From: Caballeronia pedi
Lineage (GTDB): Bacteria; Pseudomonadota; Gammaproteobacteria; Burkholderiales; Burkholderiaceae
DNA: 64,000 nucleotides
NCBI RefSeq assembly: GCF_001544915.2
Contig: NZ_FCOE02000013.1
Span: 1-64,000, forward strand
Direction of reading: 5' to 3'
Every line of letters begins with the position of its first letter. Within the stretch, counting starts at the first letter, position 1. The translations under genes and the position numbers were made by a program. Positions 17,325 to 26,429 of this stretch are shown in pieces. The notes below the pieces were generated by a model, which searched no databases, had not been told where the DNA came from, and saw nothing but the letters and a program-made list of their open reading frames with translations.

Positions 17325-18695
17325 TCAGGACTTCCGAAGGGAAGCCGCCTGCTGCAGATCCAATGAACGGGTCTCGGGCGCCATCAAGATGGCCACAACC
17401 ATGCCTACCATCGAAACGCCAAAAGCCGCCAACATCGTATTGCCGATACCGATCGAATTGAGCGAAATCGGGACGAGATAAGTTCCCATCGCAGCCCCAA
17501 TTCGCGAAAGAGAGGTCGCCAAACCAACTGCGCTGCCCCGTACTTCCGTCGGGAAGAGTTCGTTCGGGTACACGTACTCGAGAACCTGTGCACCGCCAAT
17601 GAACAAGGCATAGCCCCCGAACAGCAGCAACGTCACCAGCGCGGAACTATTGGGGAAAATCCCCAGCAGCAACAAGGACAGACCAGACCAAAGGAAGCTG
17701 TGAATCAGCAGTTTGCGTCGCCCCATCGGGTTAATGAGCTTTAGAGCCACCAAGCAACCTATAGCGAAGATGACCGTGATGGCCACCGAACCCCAGGACG
17801 CTCGGTCGCCGGTCAAATCGAAGGCCGCGAGAATCCTTGGCGCGAACGAATAGATCGCGAACACCGGAACGATCGCGCAAGTCCAGAACATGCTGACAAA
17901 GTAAATCCGTTTGCCATAGCCGGAATGAAACAAGGACCAAACCGACAAATGCTTTTGGGGAGTGACTTCATGCAGATTGCGCACGGAGTACTGCGGTCCA
18001 TACACTTTCTTGATGACTTGATCGGCTTCGGAAACCCTGCCCTTGCTCAGGAGCCAACGCGCAGACTCAGGCGTACCGGCTCGCAGCATGAGGAATATGA
18101 CGCCGGGGATCGCCGCGCTGGCCAACGCAACTCTCCAGGCGTCGGCTCCGGCGGATCGCATGATCATCTCGCCAAAAATATAAGCCGCCGAAGCCCCGAC
18201 AAACCACATCATCACCAAGCTAGCCAGAAGGGAACCACGGTGCTTTCGAGGAAGGAACTCAGCCAGCAGGGATGTCGCGAGCGGATGATCGGCCCCGATC
18301 GCCATGCCTAACAGCAGCCGCAGCCCGATCAATTGCCAGGCGGACGTCACCCAATACTGTCCCAACGAAAAAAGTGCGAGCGCAACGAGAACCAGAAGGT
18401 ACAGAGTTTTCCGACCCAGCTTGTCGGTAACCACCCCACCAATGAAGCCACCCAAGAACATGCCGATAAGCGACGATGCTGCGATCAGCCCCTCCTGGAC
18501 GGAAGTCAACTGCAAAGCGTGACTCATTTGTAGCATCACCACACCAATGATGCTCAGAATATAGCCATCCAGAAACGGTGCGGCAGACGAGTAAAACGTC
18601 AGTCGCTTATGGAAGCTATTCAGCGGCGCATCCTCTAGAGAGGCTACATCTCTATTGGCCTTGATCTCTGCCCCAATGACACTCGAATTCAACAT
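17325..18695 (-). CDS. MFS transporter in the hydroxyproline-type cluster
   Basis: A 456-residue inner-membrane transporter with GGVVTDKLGRKTLY in the first-half cytoplasmic loop, TPESARWLL before the central loop and a LINPMGRRKLL equivalent in the second half. Twelve helices are expected. It is similar in style to the protein at 934-2292 (shared LDGYIL in helix 1). It is followed at 24 bases by the GlpD-like gene. Position in the cluster suggests uptake of the compound that the racemase-family enzyme and oxidoreductases process. The substrate is not proven by sequence. Confidence 0.9.
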   Translation of the reverse strand: MLNSSVIGAEIKANRDVASLEDAPLNSFHKRLTFYSSAAPFLDGYILSIIGVVMLQMSHALQLTSVQEGLIAASSLIGMFLGGFIGGVVTDKLGRKTLYLLVLVALALFSLGQYWVTSAWQLIGLRLLLGMAIGADHPLATSLLAEFLPRKHRGSLLASLVMMWFVGASAAYIFGEMIMRSAGADAWRVALASAAIPGVIFLMLRAGTPESARWLLSKGRVSEADQVIKKVYGPQYSVRNLHEVTPQKHLSVWSLFHSGYGKRIYFVSMFWTCAIVPVFAIYSFAPRILAAFDLTGDRASWGSVAITVIFAIGCLVALKLINPMGRRKLLIHSFLWSGLSLLLLGIFPNSSALVTLLLFGGYALFIGGAQVLEYVYPNELFPTEVRGSAVGLATSLSRIGAAMGTYLVPISLNSIGIGNTMLAAFGVSMVGMVVAILMAPETRSLDLQQAASLRKS

Positions 18696-18765
18696 TCGCT
18701 TACCTAAATGTATTAGTAACCTGAATTTGCGGTCGTTGATTACCGGATACTCGGTAGTCGACGGG

Positions 18766-19572
18766 CTAGTGCTCTGCCGTATCGAGGTTGCACAAGGAAC
18801 CTCTTCCAGACTGCGTCAGAAGCGCGTCGAATACGACTTCACATGCTGCGTTCCAGGCTGCGTTGGCCTGATGCAACCCGAGCATCTCGAGTCCTTGGGC
18901 AGTAAAGGTACCCGGCGTCGCGATGGATTGACCAAGGTCGCGGATTGGTAAAGAATCCTGATGCTTGGCATAAGCTGCACAGTCTTCCATGCTGCTCGTC
19001 ACGAGCGCTCTGGCACGTTCTGGTGGCAGCCCTTTTTCGATCAGCCAATGCTGCAAGTCGTGAAGCAAGAAGTAGAACCAGCCATTCATGCACGCGCTGA
19101 CAGTTGCAAGTTCAAACTCGGTTTCACTCGCCAAGGAAATAAGATTGCCGAGCGGGCGAAGCAGCGCTTGTGCTTCGGCGTCTGCTGGAAAAATAGCAAC
19201 TGTTGAGCGATTGATCTCAGCGGCGTATGACAGCATGGCCCGTACACAGCGTTGAATTCCGAACAGCCGACGCAGTTCATTAACCGATACACCACTGACC
19301 AGGGATATCAACTTCTGGTCGTTTCTCAAAGTGACTTGCTGTGCAAGTTCAATCAACTGGCCAGGCCGCACTCCGATGAGTATGATGTCGGCCGCGTCCA
19401 CGACAGCTTGATTGTCGGGCATGACGCGGCACGACAAATCCCTCGAGAGAGTGCAAGCTTTCTCACGACCGCGAGGCGACAAAAAGACTTCCATCTCACC
19501 AGCGTCGCGAAGCAGGCCGCGCACCATCTTTTCGGTGAGATCTCCTACGCCGAGAATACCTAGTTTTATCAT
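18766..19572 (-). CDS. Pyrroline-5-carboxylate reductase-like protein (ProC family)
   Basis: A 268-residue NAD(P)-binding protein with an N-terminal Rossmann loop (KLGILGVGDLTEKMV) and the ADIILIGVRPGQ strand-loop typical of ProC. The C-terminal dimerisation half contains SACMNGWFYFLLHDLQHWL in the place of the conserved ProC helix region. The sequence departs from housekeeping ProC, so it may reduce a related cyclic imine or ketimine. I start at MIKLGILG (19572), with GAGGTCG upstream; 14 more codons are open. It lies between the frameshifted FAD oxidoreductase and the MFS gene on the same strand. Confidence 0.82.
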   Translation of the reverse strand: MIKLGILGVGDLTEKMVRGLLRDAGEMEVFLSPRGREKACTLSRDLSCRVMPDNQAVVDAADIILIGVRPGQLIELAQQVTLRNDQKLISLVSGVSVNELRRLFGIQRCVRAMLSYAAEINRSTVAIFPADAEAQALLRPLGNLISLASETEFELATVSACMNGWFYFLLHDLQHWLIEKGLPPERARALVTSSMEDCAAYAKHQDSLPIRDLGQSIATPGTFTAQGLEMLGLHQANAAWNAACEVVFDALLTQSGRGSLCNLDTAEH

Positions 19573-19594
19573 GACGACCTCGAACGACGAATTG

Positions 19595-20913
19595 TCAGCT
19601 CTCTTTGCCTGCACGGCACTTGCCCCACATCAGGTTCAAATTCGCTCCCAGAGACAAAAACGGTTGGGACGGATTCAGATTGGGGCCTGGAGAGGACAGA
19701 AGAAACTCTATAAGTTCGTTGCGCTGACCAGCCAACCAGTCCGCCAGCAACGTGCCTGTAACCGTTCCGCGCGTAATGCCTAACCCCCCGCAACAGAGAG
19801 CGCCGTACACGTTTGGAGCCAATTGGCCAAAATGCGCCATGTGATTACGTGCCAAACACATGGCTCCGCCCCACGTGTATTCGAACTCGACGTCCCGCAA
19901 CATTGGGAAGCGCCGGTCGAAGGACTCCCGGTGGCGGTGCACAACTCGATGGAGGAAGCCTTCGTCGCTGCGGCCATCCGGGTTGAAACTGAAACTGTTG
20001 CGTACCAACAAACGATTGTCTGGGGTCCGCCGCAACGTGCTGCCAAACGGTCGGCTGGAATAATGCCCCAGGCCGGCAGGCCTCCGAGCCGGAATTGCTC
20101 TTCCTCGGTCAGCACTCTTGTCATACTGGCGTAAGTGAATATAGGAAGCAACCGTCTCTTCAGGAAACCAAAGCTCGATGCGAAAGCATTGTTAGTCAAC
20201 AGCAGTTTGTCCCCGACGATTTCGCCGTGCTCATGCTTCAAAGTAATTCTGCTACCGTATTCCACCGCAGAAACCGGTGTATTCTCGTGCAACGTGACGT
20301 TTTCCGGCAGACTGTCTGCTAGACCTTTTACTAATGAGGCCGGCTGCAAGAGAATCGTGCCTGGCGTGAAAAGTCCCTTTTTATAAAAAGTCGTACCGAT
20401 GCGTTCTGGAAGGTCTGCTTCGGAGATGACTTCACTTTCCTCACCAAGATTCTCCAATCCTCGGCGGTAAGCATCCAAAACAGCAATGCCGCGCGGCTCG
20501 ACGGCGGCCTCGTACTTACCAATCGGGCGCAGGTCGCATTCGATATTGTGCTCAGAAACCAGTCTCTTAATGATTTCCTGTGCTGCCTTATTGAGCTTTA
20601 GGTTCATCTTCGCGGTGGCGAGATCCCCAATATAATCAGGCGCACCGATATCATGCGGTAAGTCAATCGCAATTCCAGAGCTTCTTCCCGATGAGCCATA
20701 GCCCACCTCCTGGGCTTCCAGAAGGATGACTTGCTCATTGGGATAATGGAACGCGATTTGCCGCGCTGCTGCCAGCCCTGTAAGCCCTGCGCCGATAACT
20801 ACCCAAGGTGCTGATGTATATCCTGAGTGTGGTGCACTAACTTGCCGTTTCCGACTCAAGTGAAACCAGCCGCAGGATCTGTCGTCAGCAGGTAAATAAT
20901 CTACTCGTTTCAT
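19595..20913 (-). pseudogene. FAD-dependent oxidoreductase (DAO family) with a one-base frameshift
   Basis: Two overlapping minus-strand frames together give a normal 439-residue DAO-family flavoprotein. The first has the FAD loop VVIGAGLTGLAAARQ and GYGSSGRSSGIAI. The second begins at RRTPDNRLLVRNSF and ends with the FAD-contacting CCGGLGITRGTVTG. The join lies near 20048-20050. Adding one C to GACCGTTT on the coding strand would give PADPFGSTLRRTPDNR and restore the frame. No other damage was seen, so this is either a very recent mutation or a sequencing error. It is first in the operon leading to the ProC-like, MFS and GlpD-like genes. It probably oxidised an amino or imino acid. Confidence 0.8.
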
Positions 20914-20935
20914 ATAGAACACCGAATTTGACGAA

Positions 20936-21021
20936 AGTATCGGTTCTGGGTAGGACCGCCGCATATAAGAAATGGGGCAATTGCTGTGATGTTGCTGCCA
21001 TTTAGGGTATCCCCCTAAAGC
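20936..21021 (+). repeat. 85-bp dispersed repeat, copy 2
   Basis: Starts AGTATCG, contains GCATATAAGAAATGGGGCAA and ends TATCCCCCTAAAGC. It is the most diverged of the three copies. It lies just upstream of the frameshifted FAD oxidoreductase start. Confidence 0.75.
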
Positions 21022-21460
21022 GGCCCCGGCTGTCGAGAGACAGACTGAAATGCGAACGCGCCGGCGGCCTTCGCGATGGTTCGCGCGGCCCGTGGAGAAG
21101 AAGCGATGGAGCGAAGGACGAAGAGAATTGAGCGCACGACGAACGACGCGGCGGCTTACGCGGTTGGCAGTTCGCACTGCGCGGTGAACGGTTTGGGCGC
21201 TACGATTGGAGAGACGGAGGCACGACTGACCCGCACAGCCTTGTGTTGCCTGCCTCCAAGCGAGTACTGCTCCTGTAACATCTTTGCCCTGATAGGACAC
21301 CCACCGCCAGTGCCTGAGCGGCATCCGCCGTCTTTTGATATCAGTGCTGTTGATCGCGGCGACGCTCAAGAAAGCCGAGCACCATCGCCTGCCGCGAGAT
21401 CCATTTCCCCGCCCTCAAAGCCTCAAAGCGGGCCGGCCGCAACAGAAACTTGACCAACTG
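21022..21460. other. Intergenic region, no gene seen
   Basis: About 440 bases between repeat copy 2 and the stop of the YdiJ-type gene. It shows GC-rich low-complexity stretches and frames without recognisable products. It may contain the tail of whatever element carried the repeat. Confidence 0.45.
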
Positions 21461-24400
21461 TCATTGCGACGCACGGACATGATCAAGCAATGCTTGCAGC
21501 GGATGGCGCAGTTGCCGAGTCGACAGGCGCTTGGCCTGACTTCGGCAGGAGTATCCAGTGGCCAGGGCTTCCCCGTGATCGTCCGATGCGTCGACATGCG
21601 CGGCCCAGGACTGGGTGTAGATCGTCCGGGACGTTTCGACATTTCGAGCTTCGTGACCATAAGTGCCGGACATGCCGCAGCAACCGGTCTCTTGGACCAG
21701 CAAGCGCAGGTCACGACGCTCGAAAAGTTCCGTCCATTGATTGGAACTGTCGGGAGCATTGGTTCTCTCGGTGCAATGCGGTAGCAGCCGGTAAGTCGAC
21801 GGCGAACCTTCACGGGTGGCTTTCGGCAGTGCCTTTAGCAGCCATTCCTGTGGCAAGGCGACCTGTGGCGCTTCAGCAAGCCCCGGCACCTTCAGATATT
21901 CCTGGCGATACGTCAGCGTCATCGCGGGATCAAGCCCGACAAGAGGAGCGCCATATTGGGCGAGTGCGCTCAGTTGCGTAGCGTTGCGAATCGCAGCCTT
22001 GGCAAAAGCGTCGAGAAAGCCTTGTACATGCAGCGGCTTGCCGTTTGGATTGAGCGGCGCCAGCCATACCAAAAAACCCAGACGCGCCGCGAGCTCGATC
22101 AGCGTGGCTAATTGCACGGTATCGAAGAAACGCGTAAACGTATCTTGAACGATGATGACGCTGCGTTCGCGCTGCGCCTGGGTCAACGCTGCCAGCGCTT
22201 GCGGATCCGCTGGTCTGACCTGCCATTGCCGCAAGACAGGCGCCAGATCGTATTGGCTCAGGAGCGGACTGTCGACCATGCCGACGCGTCGTTCGAGCAA
22301 CTCACGCACCCATTCTGTACGCATCAAGCCGTTGTACAGCCTCGGCACATGCGCCATCAGGGGCATTGTGAATTCCAGTGAACCAATCAGATAGTCGCGC
22401 ACCGGTCGCAGATAGCGTCGGTGATACAGTTCCAGGAACCGTGAGCGGAACTCTGGGACGTTGACCTTGACCGGACACTGTCCGGCGCATGATTTGCAGG
22501 CTAGACAACCAGCCATCGCATCATAGACCTCGTGCGAGAAGTCGGAATCGCGGGCGCGAGCGGCACGGCTGTTACGCCAGCGGCCCGCCAGACTGGTCAG
22601 AAATGGCTGTCGTGTACGCGCTACGGCAACGACATCGACGCCGGCCTGGCCCTGCAGGCGCAACCATTCCCGCATGAGCGAAGCTCGCCCTTTGGGCGAA
22701 TGCACCCGTTCGCGAGTGGCCTTCCAGGACGGGCACATGGCGTCGTCCGGATCAAAGTTGTAACAGGCGCCATTACCATTGCAGTGCATGGCCGTTCCGT
22801 AGCTCTGCCAGACGCGCTCATCGATCTGCCGATCGAACTGTCCGCGCGTGGGTACTTCGTCAATCTTCAGCAATTGCATCGTCGTGGCCGCCGGGGTGGC
22901 GATCTTGCCGGGATTGAACTGATTCCGCGGATCAAATGCGGCCTTCAGTTGCTGAAGCGAGGAATAGAGTTCCCCAAAAAAGCGAGGTGCATACTCGGAC
23001 CGCACGCCTTTGCCGTGCTCTCCCCACAATAAGCCGCCATGACGTTGCGTTAGCTCCGCCACACCGTCAGAAATCGGTCGTACAAGGGCCGCTTGCCGTG
23101 GATCCTTCATGTCCAGCGCGGGGCGCACATGCAGGACGCCCGCGTCGACATGGCCGAACATCCCGTACTGCAGGTTATGACTATCAAGCAGCTCGCGGAA
23201 TTCAGCGATGTATGCGGCCAGATTTTCAGGGGGAACAGCGGTGTCTTCGACGAAGGGCTGAGGACGAGCCTCGCCCTGCACATTGCCCAGCAAGCCTACC
23301 GCACGCTTACGCATCGAATAGACGCGCGTGACAGCTTCCTCGCCAATCGCCAGCGTGTGACCGAGTCGTTCTACGCTCGGGTCGGTCCTCAGATGATCAA
23401 TGAACGCGTGTACTTGGGCGTCGACTTCGCCCACGTCGTCTCCGCTGAACTCGATCAGGTTGATGCCGAGCGTCGCGCGCTGTTCATCTTGCGGGAAATA
23501 CTCAGCTACGCTGGTCCAGACAAAGTCCTGCATGGCGAGAAGCAGCACTTTTGAGTCCACTGTCTCTATGGACAGCGGCCGATGCACCATCAGCGCCTGC
23601 GCATCGCGAAGGGCGTCCATGAAGCCAGCGTAGCGCACGTTGACCAACACCGAGTACTTCGGAATGGGCAACACATTGAGCTTGGCTTCCACGACGAAGC
23701 CGAGCGAGCCCTCCGCCCCGCATAGAACGCTGTTGAGATTGAAACGTCCGCTGGGCTCGCGCAGGTGCGGCAGGTCATACCCCGTCAGGCAACGATTGAG
23801 CTTGGGAAATTTTGCTTCGATCAGCTCGGCCTTGTCCTCGCTGATCCGCCGCGCGGTACGATGGACCTTGCCGATACGGTCCTGCCGGGCGCACACGCGC
23901 TCTAACTCTTCGACATCCAGTGCCTCACTGTGCAGCGCCTCGCCACCGAGCAATACGAAATCCAATGCCAGGACGTGGTCACGGGTCTTCCCGTAGGTGC
24001 AACTTCCCTGCCCGCTGGCGTCCGTGTTGATCATTCCGCCGATGGTGGCCCGGTTCGACGTTGACAGCTCGGGTGCGAAGAACAGGCCGTGCGGCTCCAA
24101 GGCCGCATTAAGCTGATCCTTGACGACCCCCGCCTGCACCCGGACCCACCGTTCCTCGACGTTGATCTCGAGGATACTGTTCATATTTCGGGAGAGATCG
24201 ACGACCAGACCTGTAGTCAGCGACTGCCCGTTGGTCCCAGTGCCGCCGCCACGCGGTGCCACAACAATTCCGCGGTGGGCGACGTCGTCCAATAGTTTAG
24301 CCAGCAGCTGAACATCGTCAGCATGGGCCGGACAGACCACGGCTTGCGGCAAGCGCTGGTATATCGAGTTGTCAGTTGCCAGTACGGTTCTGTTCGCATA

Positions 24401-24508
24401 GTCCGGGCTAATCTCTCCCTCGAACCCCGCTGCTTGGAGCGCAGCGAGGTAATCACGGTACTGGGGTTCGAGTGGGTCTGCGGGACGGGGCAACGGGACG
24501 ATTGACAT
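21461..24508 (-). CDS. YdiJ-type D-2-hydroxyglutarate dehydrogenase (FAD and Fe-S)
   Basis: A 1015-residue fusion enzyme. The N-terminal half is a vanillyl-alcohol-oxidase-type FAD domain (PRGGGTGTNGQSL near residue 90). It is followed by a ferredoxin-type cluster site CLACKSCAGQCP near residue 660 and a C-terminal cysteine-rich domain (ETGCCGMSGTYGHE). Length and layout match E. coli YdiJ, which oxidises D-2-hydroxyglutarate. A lactate- or glycolate-oxidising role is a weaker alternative. I start at MSIVPLPR; a TTG three codons upstream is possible. The LysR gene at 24664 is divergent and is the obvious regulator. D-2-hydroxyglutarate could link to the glutamate-producing modules nearby, but that is inference. 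Confidence 0.9.
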   Translation of the reverse strand: MSIVPLPRPADPLEPQYRDYLAALQAAGFEGEISPDYANRTVLATDNSIYQRLPQAVVCPAHADDVQLLAKLLDDVAHRGIVVAPRGGGTGTNGQSLTTGLVVDLSRNMNSILEINVEERWVRVQAGVVKDQLNAALEPHGLFFAPELSTSNRATIGGMINTDASGQGSCTYGKTRDHVLALDFVLLGGEALHSEALDVEELERVCARQDRIGKVHRTARRISEDKAELIEAKFPKLNRCLTGYDLPHLREPSGRFNLNSVLCGAEGSLGFVVEAKLNVLPIPKYSVLVNVRYAGFMDALRDAQALMVHRPLSIETVDSKVLLLAMQDFVWTSVAEYFPQDEQRATLGINLIEFSGDDVGEVDAQVHAFIDHLRTDPSVERLGHTLAIGEEAVTRVYSMRKRAVGLLGNVQGEARPQPFVEDTAVPPENLAAYIAEFRELLDSHNLQYGMFGHVDAGVLHVRPALDMKDPRQAALVRPISDGVAELTQRHGGLLWGEHGKGVRSEYAPRFFGELYSSLQQLKAAFDPRNQFNPGKIATPAATTMQLLKIDEVPTRGQFDRQIDERVWQSYGTAMHCNGNGACYNFDPDDAMCPSWKATRERVHSPKGRASLMREWLRLQGQAGVDVVAVARTRQPFLTSLAGRWRNSRAARARDSDFSHEVYDAMAGCLACKSCAGQCPVKVNVPEFRSRFLELYHRRYLRPVRDYLIGSLEFTMPLMAHVPRLYNGLMRTEWVRELLERRVGMVDSPLLSQYDLAPVLRQWQVRPADPQALAALTQAQRERSVIIVQDTFTRFFDTVQLATLIELAARLGFLVWLAPLNPNGKPLHVQGFLDAFAKAAIRNATQLSALAQYGAPLVGLDPAMTLTYRQEYLKVPGLAEAPQVALPQEWLLKALPKATREGSPSTYRLLPHCTERTNAPDSSNQWTELFERRDLRLLVQETGCCGMSGTYGHEARNVETSRTIYTQSWAAHVDASDDHGEALATGYSCRSQAKRLSTRQLRHPLQALLDHVRASQ

Positions 24509-24663
24509 GGGGCGCAATAAGTATGAATCGCGGGTAGAGTCGGCGCACCAACGCAGCTAACATATGACATCTGCGCAAGTTTCCGCTCGGGGAGATTCAA
24601 GTATCGTGGCGGCGCAAACGAAAAACAAACGAATCCTAGTCCCTCGATTGCTGCATAAAACTC

Positions 24664-25551
24664 ATGAATTACCGACGTCTAACCCCTTCCATGTCGCTGC
24701 TTCTCGTCTTTGAGGCGGCCGCGCGTCACGAAAGCTACACGCGAGCGGCCGAAGAGCTGTCGCTCAGCCAGAGCGCGATCAGCCGGCAGATTCAGGTGCT
24801 CGAGGAGCATGTTGGTGTGCCCCTCTTTCGGCGTGAAGGACGGTCCGTCAAGCTGACAGAAGTAGGACGTCGCTATTTCACTGAGTTGAGCGGTGCGCTG
24901 GGACGCATCCGCAGTGCGACCCTGCAAGTCATGTCCTACCAGGCGGGTGCAGGAACGCTCCGGCTCGCGACGTTGCCCACATTCGGTTCAAAGTGGCTAT
25001 TGCCGCATCTGCACGATTTCTATGCCGCCCATCCCGGCATGACGGTCCACCTCCACTCGCGAATTGGCAGCATCGATTTTCGCAACGCAGATATTGATGC
25101 AGCAATTACTGTCGGCGCAGGTGATTGGCCCGACCTGCACGCTCACCGTCTCTATAACGAATTTCTCATTGCCATTGCCAGTCCTGAGGCGACGGCTGGT
25201 ACACCCGAAAGCTGCGCTCCGGCCTGGGCAACGAAACAAACACTGCTAGGCGTGACGAGCAACCAGCAGGCGTGGGCGGAATGGTTTTCGCACTATCGCC
25301 TTGACCATCGCCAAATGCGCATTGGGCCCAGCTTCGAGCTAACGTCGCACTTAATACAGGCTGTTCGTGCGGGAATGGGGATCGGTCTCGTTCCAAAAGT
25401 TCTGGTGGAGGACGAGTTGAACAGAAACGAACTCATCGCGATCGGACACGCGATTACCAGTGAGCGAAGCTACTACCTAATTTATCCAAGCGGGAACGAA
25501 ACGCTACCCGCGTTGGTTGCGTTTCGCGAATGGCTATTGAGCGCGTGCTGA
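24664..25551 (+). CDS. LysR-family transcriptional regulator (GcvA-like)
   Basis: A 295-residue LysR protein. The N-terminal winged helix includes SMSLLLVFEAAARHESYTRA and SLSQSAISRQIQ. The C-terminal sensor domain begins near residue 95 (LRLATLPTFGSKWLLPHL), in the GcvA/AmpR style. It is divergent from the YdiJ-type dehydrogenase gene across about 155 bases. Its 3' end is duplicated, in decayed form, at 26275-26392. Confidence 0.92.
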   Translation: MNYRRLTPSMSLLLVFEAAARHESYTRAAEELSLSQSAISRQIQVLEEHVGVPLFRREGRSVKLTEVGRRYFTELSGALGRIRSATLQVMSYQAGAGTLRLATLPTFGSKWLLPHLHDFYAAHPGMTVHLHSRIGSIDFRNADIDAAITVGAGDWPDLHAHRLYNEFLIAIASPEATAGTPESCAPAWATKQTLLGVTSNQQAWAEWFSHYRLDHRQMRIGPSFELTSHLIQAVRAGMGIGLVPKVLVEDELNRNELIAIGHAITSERSYYLIYPSGNETLPALVAFREWLLSAC

Positions 25552-25589
25552 ACTACCCTACCTTAAACGGAAACCCGCAAGTAAGTCAC

Positions 25590-25762
25590 CTAGGGTCCCC
25601 AGATGGGATTCTTGAGATTGCCGTGCGTACCGAATAAGGTATGTTCCGTGACACCGTTGTAATGCTTTGCACGCAGTGTGGACAGGGGCGTTTTGGCTTT
25701 CGCTTCGATGGCCTCCGCCTTAAGGGCCGTAAAGTTTCGTCGCTGGATCGAAGATCAGCGAC
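25590..25762 (-). pseudogene. Relic of a livK-like amino-acid binding protein gene, 3' end
   Basis: On the minus strand the sequence reads PLSTLRAKHYNGVTEHTLF then GTHGNLKNP and a stop. It aligns with MSALRTMQYKGITGQIAFD then SNGDLKNP of the intact binding protein at 26430-27563. The distance from the lysR stop (38 bases) is the same as that between the lysR relic and the intact gene. It is therefore a decayed copy from a tandem duplication. Nothing recognisable remains further upstream. Confidence 0.72.
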
Positions 25763-25925
25763 TCAAAGACAGGTGGCTCACTTTCGGTCCAGTGTCTGCA
25801 GAACGGATTCTGTAACCGGACCGGAGGAGCTTCTTACTATCGGCGCGGAAAACAGGACCACGAGTGACTTAGCGGCTCCCGGCACCATGTCTACGAGATG
25901 GTCGATGGCCTTTCCAATACGGCTA

Positions 25926-26150
25926 TCATCCGCCTGCGGGCCCCTTCTCGACTTCAGCTTTGATAGCCTGCACTAACTGGACGCCTTCGGCGGACTGTTC
26001 TTCCGTCGCGTGATAGGCCACGACCGCCAACAGGGCTGTGAAAAGAAGGTCAAAATCGCTCGGACAGGTGTCCCCGTTCACGCCAGGGTGGCTGCCCCCG
26101 TTATTGTCGGCGATGCCAGTGCCCGCAGGAAATATTTGCTTCGATTGCAT
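25926..26150 (-). CDS. Small hypothetical protein
   Basis: A 74-codon frame with AGAGGTAG at good spacing before its ATG. The product has an N-terminal part of low complexity, then a helix-rich C-terminus (FTALLAVVAYHATEEQSAEG). I recognise no family. It lies in decayed sequence between gene relics, so it may be a chance frame. Confidence 0.3.
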   Translation of the reverse strand: MQSKQIFPAGTGIADNNGGSHPGVNGDTCPSDFDLLFTALLAVVAYHATEEQSAEGVQLVQAIKAEVEKGPAGG

Positions 26151-26274
26151 TGCATCTACCTCTGTATAGGACCATGAATAGCGTCAAGCGTTGGCGCGGT
26201 GGATCGCGGGAGGCTGGCTTCATGGCGAAGGGAGTCTTCAGAACTCTAGCCGCTACGTGACTCCTGCTGGCAAA

Positions 26275-26392
26275 AGAACGCACGAAATCAAACGCGCACT
26301 GCCGGCTCAGCGACTACCTGCTTTGTCCAGCCAGGAACGAAACGTTACCCGCGTTGGTTTCATTCCTGGAATGGCCGTTTGTCCCGTGCTGA
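26275..26392 (+). pseudogene. Relic of a lysR 3' end
   Basis: Nucleotide similarity to the last roughly 120 bases of the LysR gene at 24664-25551 is obvious by eye. Both contain CTACC, GGAACGAAACG, TACCCGCGTTGGTT and GTGCTGAA at matching spacing. The relic has lost its reading frame. It is followed 38 bases later by the stop of the intact binding-protein gene, mirroring the arrangement at 25551/25590. Confidence 0.7.
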
Positions 26393-26429
26393 AAAACCCT
26401 ACTGACCAATGGAAACGCACGAGTTAGTC

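Noticed and set aside
20914-21369. N-terminal extension of the FAD oxidoreductase frame by about 150 codons through the repeat
   Set aside because: The extension is low-complexity and Arg-rich and runs through repeat copy 2. The FAD-binding domain starts properly after the Met at 20913.
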